This document shows positions 46,601 to 64,000 of a stretch of 64,000 nt of DNA, in pieces. This DNA is from Phoronis australis. Taxonomy: Eukaryota; Phoronida; Phoronidae. A model generated the notes under the pieces. The model made no database searches, was not told the origin of the DNA, and saw only the letters and a list, made by a program, of their open reading frames with translations. The first letter of the stretch is position 1; each line of letters begins with the position of its first letter. The stretch lies in the NCBI GenBank assembly GCA_002633005.1, contig NMRA01000028.1, positions 669,726-733,725 of the forward strand, read 5' to 3'. The position numbers and the translations under genes were made by a program.

Positions 46601-46853
46601 ACCAAATATTTACACCAAAGTCATAAAACCATGAGAGACCCAGTTGATACTGGGGACCTAGCAGTTGTTTACTTCAGTCTAACTGTTCCTAGGCTTCTAT
46701 TAGAAACTAGCTTCTTTTAAAAATCCAGCTTTTGTTACAAGCTTAAGAGTATGCCCAATTGGCAGAGTGGTACAAATTAATAATTTCTTAGCTATAACAG
46801 CTTTTAACTTTGACTAGCAGTGGTTGGCACTTCGATGTGGCGCCCTCTGGTGG
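43661..46853. other. Region between CLNS1A start and UGDH stop
   Basis: The part next to 43660 should hold the CLNS1A promoter and 5' UTR. 44260-44340 is GC-richer and includes a TGACGTCA palindrome (near 44311), the CRE consensus. The 45.8-46.85 kb part should be UGDH 3' UTR: an AATAAA on the minus strand sits at 45810-45805, with other candidates closer in. Open frames at 44262-44471 (plus) and 44488-44751 (minus) have no recognisable motif and are not called. Confidence 0.45.
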
Positions 46854-55987
<9,134 letters not shown>

Positions 55988-57293
55988 TACCAAGTTGATG
56001 GAGTACTAACTACAATACAAGAAAGCAAAATGGACTCAAAGGAAAGACGATGGTAACAACAAAATAAATGATACATAACACATGCGTTCTAGAAACTGAT
56101 CAAAGATTCTGAAGTCACTAAAATGAAATTTGTGGTGAGTCTACAAGGGGTTAATTTCGTGGTGCAAGTTACTGAGCTACTGGATACAAAACAAATTTTT
56201 TAAAATTTAAATTTATACAGTACTGGGAGGTCCTGTATTTTGGGCAGCCATGGTGTATGTAACTATGATACATTACATGAGACAACCCATAAATATGTTA
56301 ATGTAGTGTTCCATTCCATGCATACTCATCCATGTTAGGCCCGTATATAGATTATTTTATCTTACTTTGAAGAAAGACATTTTTTACCTGAAAGTGTGAT
56401 AAGTAAATTTAGGTAAAAAATTGATTTTGAGTCTATATGGTGAAAAACGAAAAAAAATTAGTAGGCATGTACAGAAATAAATACTTGGCTGGTCCCAATC
56501 CATATGGTTTATGCATCTAAAAAGTAACAAATACGATTTAACACAAGGCCAGTGCTACACATCCAATGCATAGAGACGTTAGCAATCACCCAATATTAAC
56601 CATGTATATATAAAACAGATGTCTACAAACATTCCAATACCTGCGTATGATCTCATCCTCATTTGGGCGAGTGAACGAGACTACAGGGAGGGGGGGGAGA
56701 GAGACAACTGAAAACAAAAGACAATTATGAATTATAGACAGTGAACACCGTCTCTAAACAGGCCAGTACAGATCCGATAGCCGAACGAATGTGCGTCAGG
56801 AAGTGGGGGTTCTTGGTGAGTCGGTGGCTGTTAAAACGTTAACATTATAAATTGACGTTGAGGACCGTTGACGACAGCCACGAGAATCACACTCACGACA
56901 CAGGCCGAGAACAAGTTGACCACGCTTGCCCAAGAGAAGAAAAAAAACGCAAGTGGTGAGAGGGAAAAGTCATTTTATACTCACCAGTCCACAATTCTGC
57001 AATCGTGTTAACAGAACTTGTACACGTAGTGAAGTGAACTAAACTGGAACAGCAAAAGGCGGAAACTGCCACTCCACCCTAAGTCTCCAGCCCTCTTTTG
57101 TTATGAATTGTTTACTGTCCCACAGCAATCGGAAATGTTTGACGGAAAGGTCACATTTGGACTATACCATTACGGGTTGAAGGGGTAATGATACATCATG
57201 TGTGAACAGCGCCAATGCGCTGTATACACCAGTTATATACTCGCTCATCTCATAGCGTGTCGCGTCCTGACATCGGCGAAAACAGCAATATTG

Positions 57294-57531
57294 CAGAGGC
57301 GGATCTACAGGGGGGGGGTTCAGGGGGTTTAAACCCCCCGTCGGGACAGGATTAAAAATAAAAACTGGAAAAAAATCGCCAGAAAAACGAAATTAGCTAC
57401 TAAAAATCCCAAAAAAATCTTACACGGGAGGAGGGAAACCCTCTCGCGACCTTCCTGCTCCTCGGCGCTACGCGCCTCGGATTCTCTCGAATCCTAAACC
57501 CCCCCTTACTGAAATCGTAGATCTGCCACTG
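57294..57531. mobile_element. MITE, 238 bp, CAGAGGCGGATCTAC type
   Basis: The left end CAGAGGCGGATCTACAG pairs with the right end CGTAGATCTGCCACTG. Next to each end is a GGGGGGGTTCAGGGGGTTTA/TAAACCCCCCC tract. The 5-bp TATTG flanks both sides (57289-57293 and 57532-57536). The layout matches a MITE type widespread in marine invertebrate genomes. It lies just upstream of the presumed UGDH promoter. Confidence 0.8.
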
Positions 57532-59085
57532 TATTGAGTCATTACTTTGGTTTTTGTAGCGTTGAAAATGGTCATTGGAGAATCCAGTCAAACATTTCTC
57601 CAAAGTCAGTAAATATAAAAACATTCAAGCAACATTATTTAATGAGTCATACCGGTAAGGTTAATTTGAATAGCGTTATATGAAACCGTAAACATGTTTA
57701 TTTTCATTACCATCATTTTTTGTTTGGAAATTGGGGAAAAAGAGATGCTAGGCGACTGCCTCCTCTGAGAACACCATAGTCTTGTCCTCATGACAGCCAA
57801 TTCCGTGGATTACTTAATGATCTAAAATAATTTGTAGATGACTGTAGGCGAGTACTCATCACGGATAGGAACAATTTCTAAATTACTACCTCTTTATATT
57901 TGCGTTTTTCATAGTTGTCAAAAAGTCATGTTCAGTGTCAATCAAAAGTGATCATTTTGTTTGTTCCACCAAAGGGTAGTACCCACGACCCATGACCATA
58001 CCAACTCAAAGTCAATAGGTCAGTCATCACCGTTCAGGAGCATTCTCTGCACCAAGTTTGAGAATCATCTGCAGAGATCTCGTTGTTGATCAAATAAGAT
58101 TTTTGTCACGAAGAACAATGTAATCTTGTTTGACATATGTAGTGACATCAGAATGAATTGGGGTTGTCTACAGGTCAGGATAAACCACTGCACTAAGTTT
58201 AAGAATTGTATCCTGTTGTTAAATTGATCCAGTTGTATATAAACAGAATGTGCAAAGCAATATGCCCCTTACGGAGATAATTCTAATTCCATGCAACTTG
58301 AAAAAATTGTCATGTTGAAAGAGCATCATATGAGAACAGCATTTTGTGTTTTTAATAGAAATGTTGCAGAAAGAGTAATTTTAATACAAAGCCAGCTTGG
58401 TGACTTCTCAGTCTGTATGAGATTTAAGTAACAAACAATGTTTAAAATCACACTACAAAATTTATTTTACATTTTGAACAAAATAACAAAAACACAAACA
58501 TGGCAAAGTACAAAAATGGAAAACCACAATAAAATAATAGTCAGACCATTCGAGTAACTTGTAAACAAGCAGTGAAACAATCATAACACAGAAAATTAAA
58601 ATCATTGACTTCGTTTTAACAATTAAATTACATGTGTTCTAAAGATAAACATACACACCCTCATCAGTTATTAATGAAATTTTCAAGCTTTTTCAAGCCA
58701 CATCAAGCTTTACTGAGCCAAGTTCAAGACATGCATGTCTAAAATAACATTTAAACATTAAATAGGCACTAACACATGCACGCACATTTATGTCAAGATT
58801 TTACAATATTAGGAATGAGAAAATAAGAATGATTAACAAATGAAGTTGACATCTATTCTGGTTTTCTAACTGACGCACCGCTAGGATTCATCACAGAAAC
58901 GGGGTGCATCTGCAACTACTGAAAGATTGAGATTCAAAGACGAGTTATTCTCACACTTATAAGTTATGCTTTATAACATATTCATCAAACAGTCAGAAAG
59001 GTATAAAACAAACACTGTAGTAGCAAATGTATAAACCAGTCGGTGTCTTGGTCAGTGTATTTTCATTGCATTGAACTGCTTGGAT

Positions 59086-59143
59086 TGCACAAAGGACCAG
59101 GTCTATTGCACAAAGGACCAGGTCTATTGCACAAAGGACCAGG
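59086..59143. repeat. 21-bp tandem repeat, ~2.8 copies, CDC20 3' UTR
   Basis: Units of TTGCACAAAGGACCAGGTCT plus one base lie 20-75 bp beyond the CDC20 stop codon, so they are in the mRNA. Confidence 0.9.
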
Positions 59144-59160
59144 TCACGCTTGTTCAGCTC

Positions 59161-62100
59161 CTATCTAATTCCACCTCTGTGAAGCATTGAAAGGCTCGAC
59201 GAGTCTTTGGCTTTAGCAACTTGGCCCTTCTTTGACTTGTCTGTTGCGAAACATTTCCAGAGTCGAATAGTTTCATCAGCTGCAGCACTAGCCACAGTAC
59301 TGCCATCTGGGGACATTTTCAGAGACAAAACACGCGAAGTGTGACCTAAAAAATAGAGAGAAAGTAAGAGTGGTATAATTAAAAAGAAAGTGCCTGAAGG
59401 TGGCATTGCGTGAGTATATCTAAACTACAATATTATGTTGGCACATATTTCAATGGCAAGTCTTGATTGGCTCACGAAATCCCAGCTTCTAATATACAAA
59501 CTCACACTCACCTCAAACTTAACCAATCACACTGCATGATACAAGTTCAACTTTATCTAAAGTGTACCAAATCAATTGAGTTGACATTTGAGTTCGCATA
59601 TTAAAGGCTTGGCCCAAGTGCACAAACTAGCCAACTGAATAACAGGTGAAACTAGAGCCTGTCTGTTAACTGTAGTGGAAATAAGATGGACCCAGAGTCT
59701 GTCTCCTAACTATAGTGGAAATAAGGTGAAGCCAGAGTCTGTCTGCTAACTATAATAGATAGAAGATGGAATCTGAGTCTCTGCTAACTGTAGTGGATAA
59801 CAAATGGAGCCAGAGTCTGCCTACTAACTGTAGTGGACAACAGGGCCAAAGTGCTAACTCTCAGCTGTCAGCTGGCCTGCACTCATGCTTGATCAGCACA
59901 TCAGTGCCAGGTCCAGGGACAAAAGACCTTTAATACTAGAGAATTGACTCAAAAACCGACCATTCACATTGCCTTCAAAGGGCATCAAGTGATTCTTAAA
60001 TTTTCAAGCCATGTCTTCATTACATAAGTTTGACAGTTTGGTGGTCTCGGGGCCCAAGTCAGCATGGCACAAGGCAGGCATGACTTACCAGTGAGGTCAG
60101 TGACCTTGTTCATATTGGGGTACTTCCAGATGGAAAGCTGGTTCTGTGAGTAACCATGGCCAGAGATTAGTTCTTTGTGTTCCTTTGACCACAGTATGGC
60201 ACAGACCTGGGACAGCATAGACAAAGATGATGGAAATCAGAAAGTGGAGGGTCCTAAAAACCACGTACATGTGATGACAGCTCAAGTTTGATTGCCCGAC
60301 TGTCAAATTTAAACACTTCAAATTCGAAATTGCCATACATTTGCTGTTTCCATTGCATTTTGCAGTTGATCACTTATTTAGATGGGCTTTTTGATGGCAA
60401 ATTAGGTTTTATTTATTTTAGATTTGTCAACCACACAATGCTCAATTGATCGAACATGTTATGAATCTCAACCACATACCTCCACCGGCTGTTGACTTAT
60501 GACTATTAGTCTTTGTTTAAGTTCTAGCAAGTCACCTGTGAGTTTGTATCCACACTCTGTACAACAGCACCAGTGTTAATGTTCCAGAAACGAATGTGAC
60601 GATCAGCTGTACCTCCACCACTGGCCAATAGGGTGGGCTGCCAAGGACACCAGGAGAGAGCCTGTTGCAATACGAGACATTTGAATTTGGTAAAGTCTAT
60701 TTCCAGAAAGAATTTGACTTATCATGGCCTCAGTGGTTACATAACAGTGTCATCACACCATTACAATGTTGGACAATCCAAAGATAAAATTCATCCAGAG
60801 AAAAATTTTTCAAGTACATCAAACCTGTTTACCTGCATACACCAACTTCCCTTTACGTTTCAACTTTAGGAGAATTCCCCGACTTACAAGTGGTATATAC
60901 AGTGTTCTCCTCGTGCATCTCAAATTATGATCACCCTGCTCCGGTCTCAATAACTTCCACACTCACATCCCGCTACAGTACAGAATCATGTTTTGAGTAA
61001 ATAATGTTCTTGTTTCATTACTGAATTTGTAAAATTTCTTGCCACTACATGATGAATACTGCGCAATGTAAACATTTCTGTACTATTTTTGCACAAACTA
61101 AAGATAAGTACACAAGTACATTATGGTTTATGTGAATGGATGTCCAATTAGATTTCACATCTCAGATGGTATTTTTGGGACATCGAGTGGTCCAGAAACC
61201 CACCTGTGTAAATCATAATATAATAGAGAACACAATAGACTATTACGTATCTTGAGTCCTTACTAAGGTGTGCCAAACATAATTTGGAGTTTGAAGATTA
61301 GAACCCAGGCTCTGTTTAGATTATTGGCACAACTTGACCACTTCGCAACTGTCTCACCTTGACTGCTGCCTGGTGGTGGGTGAATGTGTGCAGCGGCATG
61401 ACCTCTGACCCCAGTGTGTTGTCCCAGATGTTGAGGAGGTTATCATTGCCACCACTGGCCAGGTAGCGTCCATCAGGGGACCATGCCAGGCCACACACCT
61501 CCTGTGAATGTGCTGACAGTGTACACACATGGTGGTTAGCGACACGGACGTCATGGTGGTGGACAGTGCCAGACCTTGAACCACTGGAAAGTACGGTCAA
61601 CATGGGAACACAGGCAACAGTTAGGGACAGAGTCTGAGGTGAACCTTGAAAACACAGGCAAAAGTTGGAGACAGTGAGGGCATGAGAGCTTCTTTTTCAC
61701 TAAAAGTTATCTAATAGTGTACTGAAAAGTAGGGACGAAAAGCAATTGCATTAGACCCATTCACATGCACACGCTCACCGTGTAAATACCCGCGTAAATA
61801 CTTGTTAACTCACTATTCTCCATTAGCATTATTCTTACTTGCATGTGAATGCTCAGAATATCACTTTTCTGCTGTGTGGGTAAATTACTGCTAACAACTG
61901 TGTTATTTCAGATACGCCGTGAACATCAAACAAAACAATTTTGCTACGGAAATCCTCACTTCACGCTAGCCACATTTCCGAGGAGTGGACTGAAAAATCC
62001 ACGCGCTTCTTGATCTTTTTGTTGAGCAAGTCCCAAGTCTCTGAAGGGCTGTCCAGAACAAGGATGGATAGTGTGATGTATGCCCAATGGGCGAAAAGAC

Positions 62101-62848
62101 TAGAAGTAATTTATTGTGTGTTTTCAGTGTTTTTAGAGGATTTAAACTGCTGCCGGTGAACTGTCACATTTGCCCCAGGGAGTGAATCCACAACGGGTTT
62201 AAGACAGCAGTTTTTATGAATTCTTTACCAATTTAACTCAGTTGGTGTTAGATTTGATGCTACAAGAGCAGTAGTTACCAAAGTCAACTTAACAGGAGTG
62301 CCCCAGAAAAGCAATTCATTAACAGAAACTGAACACATGAGCTCCCGTTAACGAAGTTACTAGTGAATTTAGGTAAACAATACACTGGTTTCTCAGTTAG
62401 GCATGGGGCTATTAACTTGAAAGTAGTCTACGAGGAAAACTAATCATAATGAAGAAAAGCAACTATGTTCATTCCACAGAATGGTCAACATAGAAAACCC
62501 AGCTATATTCTGAAGACCAAGGGTAACGGACAATGTACTGTCAAGTGCATCTGTCTAAGAGATGTCTTGTTTTGATCTAAAATGGGTAATGGGCACTTTC
62601 AAGGGCCCAGACTCTGGGAACCAGTTTGATGCCCGTTATTCAGTGGAAAAAACTGGTTCTCAAAATACGGAACCCCTGTAAGTGACTGTTACCTTAAAAT
62701 TGGTATTAAGACTAGGCTGATGACATAACTATGATGGCAAGACTTGACAATACCTAGAGAGGATGTAACTGTTCCATGACAGACTGCCCACTCTACTTGC
62801 GTGACCACCCATCGTCCGAATGAGCTTTTGTTGCGACACATCCCATAA
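59161..62848 (-). CDS. CDC20: CDC20 (Fizzy), C-terminal WD40 part; 5' exons not in window
   Basis: CDC20 activates the anaphase-promoting complex and is the target of the spindle checkpoint. Five exons on the minus strand: 62848-62754, 61583-61358, 60661-60536, 60206-60089, 59345-59161. These total 750 nt, 249 residues plus TAG. The visible part begins LWDVSQQKL and covers the later WD40 blades: [109 protein letters not shown], and [16 protein letters not shown] then [11 protein letters not shown]. It ends HRGGIR, the C-terminal Ile-Arg tail that docks on the APC/C. CDC20 is preferred over FZR1 because of [11 protein letters not shown], the longer tail after the last blade and the GGIR ending. 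The N-terminal C-box, KEN box and first blades must lie beyond 64000 or in unassembled sequence. Confidence 0.96.
59652..59850. repeat. ~46-bp tandem repeat, 4-5 diverged copies (CDC20 intron)
   Basis: Each unit has AGAGTCTGTCTGCTAACTGT and AGTGGAAATAAGATGGA-type blocks, with substitutions and small length changes, in the last CDC20 intron. Confidence 0.8.
62501..62670. repeat. Direct duplicate of the window's right end (62501-62670 = 63831-64000)
   Basis: About 170 bp starting CAGCTATATTCTGAAGACCA occurs at 62501 and again immediately after the N at 63830. The copies agree at most positions, with small differences including GGGTAACGG/GGGTGAGGG and CTGTCTAAG/CTTTACTAAG. The family C palindrome is included in both. 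Confidence 0.92.
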
Positions 62849-64000
62849 CTGAAATAACAAATATTTTGAGTAAAATGAATTCATTCACACATAATAAATG
62901 CACAGCTTAACATGAAAAGAATCTTATGTTGACACCCTAACCGTACCTCAGAATCTGCAGGTTTAAATCAAAAACACCATGCTGTTGTGGGTAATTAAGT
63001 CACCTCGGGCTGCTGATTCTAGTAGACTCAAGATAATGAGACCACCATAAACACATTGGGGGAGACAATAATATTTTAAGTTTTCATTTTGAAAGATTAG
63101 AAACAGCCTATTTGAATAGTTTGTGAAAAGCACACGTGACTAGGTTTTCGAATTTTGAAAATTGGATAAGAAGTATGACTTTTATAACCTAAAACTTTTG
63201 GTTTGATGCTGCAAAAATATGTTCCTCTTTAATTCTGCTGAGTGTGCAACATAATTGTGCCAGTTACCAAACCACCACGCAACAGTTCCATTTTGAGGTA
63301 GCTGAGTGTCATCATACAATTCTTGGCACGAAAAGATTGTAAAGCCACATTTATGTATCAGTCAAAAATTGTCGCAGATAAAAAATTTCAGTTATTGGGT
63401 TCCTTTTTACTTTCACTTAATTTACACTGTCGTCACTTTTGCTTTCGTACACACTGACTTCAGGCCTCTGATTTCACATTAACATTGTACCAGTTACACA
63501 GCCACCATGTTAGAGTATGATCTCATATCCCAGTGAGTGCATGTGTAGGAGTAGTTCAGAAAATTAACCATTATGTAATACACCCCCAACATGAGGAATT
63601 GTAGTAAACATGTTTGTTCACTATATCCTGTTATGATTCATGTATGTCACTATATAAGTGTATGATCGCATGGATTGTAACAGACTCAGTAGTATCAGCA
63701 GAAGAGTATGTAATAAAACTATTATCCTCCTTCAGACTAGTATTATCCTTGGACCGCGTTCTCGCACTGTGTCGCGCATTCAACGTTCCTAACCGAACAG
63801 AATGCCTTTCACTGCTAGCACATCAACAGNCAGCTATATTCTGAAGACCAAGGGTGAGGGACAATGTACTGTCAAGTGCATCTTTACTAAGAGATGTCTG
63901 CTTTTGATCTAAAATGGGTAATGGGCACTTTCAAGGGCCCAGACTCTGGGAACCAGTTTGATGCCCGTTATTCAGTGGACAAAAATGGTTCTCAAAATGC
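62849..64000. other. CDC20 intron and assembly join at 63830
   Basis: There is no exon that I can support between 62849 and 63829. After the single N at 63830 the sequence restarts inside the same intron (see the duplicate at 62501), so the order of sequence across this point is doubtful. Confidence 0.7.

Larger units (their letters stand above)
55988..59160. other. UGDH 5' region and CDC20 3' untranslated region
   Basis: For UGDH, a minus-strand donor (GTGAGT, 56994-56989) after CAGAATTGTGGACTG marks a probable untranslated first exon from about 56995 upwards. The coding exon acceptor is probably near 56010. For CDC20, the 3' UTR runs down from 59160, and a candidate minus-strand AATAAA lies at 58466-58461. 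Between them, 57540-58440 holds no supported gene; a MITE lies at 57294-57531. Confidence 0.5.

Noticed and set aside
59161-62848. FZR1/CDH1 as the identity of the WD40 gene
   Set aside because: The HRGGIR end, NQLSIWKYP and the VHHHDVR region match CDC20 rather than FZR1.

Overview
This is animal nuclear DNA. The genes are split by GT-AG introns, coding sequence is a small fraction of the window, AATAAA poly(A) signals are present, and transposon relics and minisatellites are dense. The encoded proteins resemble vertebrate orthologues closely. One, HMMR, I know mainly from deuterostomes. An invertebrate deuterostome fits best. A lancelet (Branchiostoma-like) is my preferred guess, but the sequence does not prove the species.

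Layout: (1) 200-1267, minus: the first three coding exons of IK/RED, a spliceosomal protein, which runs off the left edge. (2) 1268-3584: a divergent intergenic region holding a hAT-type MITE and a large inverted repeat. (3) 3585-19191, plus: a complete 20-exon HMMR/RHAMM gene of 1179 codons with a UTR to about 20.72 kb. (4) 22298-30264, plus: a 12-exon SLC18 (VMAT/VAChT)-like transporter of 452 codons. It ends tail-to-tail with (5) CLNS1A/pICln, 43660-31036, minus, 6 exons, 204 codons, whose 6-kb first intron is a nest of transposon relics. (6) 55987-46854, minus: complete UGDH, 10 coding exons, 475 codons. (7) 62848-59161, minus: the C-terminal five exons of CDC20. All reading frames were joined by hand, and each complete gene model sums to a multiple of three.

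Functional themes: HMMR (hyaluronan receptor and spindle protein) sits near UGDH (makes UDP-glucuronate, a hyaluronan precursor) and CDC20 (mitotic APC/C activator). IK and CLNS1A both serve snRNP or spliceosome function. No operon is implied; these are separate eukaryotic transcription units.

The accessory content is the unusual part. It includes TIR elements with visible target-site duplications, a Penelope-like endonuclease relic, modular interspersed repeats, minisatellites lying against splice donors, decayed tandem copies of real exons, and two single-N joins flanked by duplicated sequence that look like haplotype or assembly artefacts. I found no convincing new protein-coding system.
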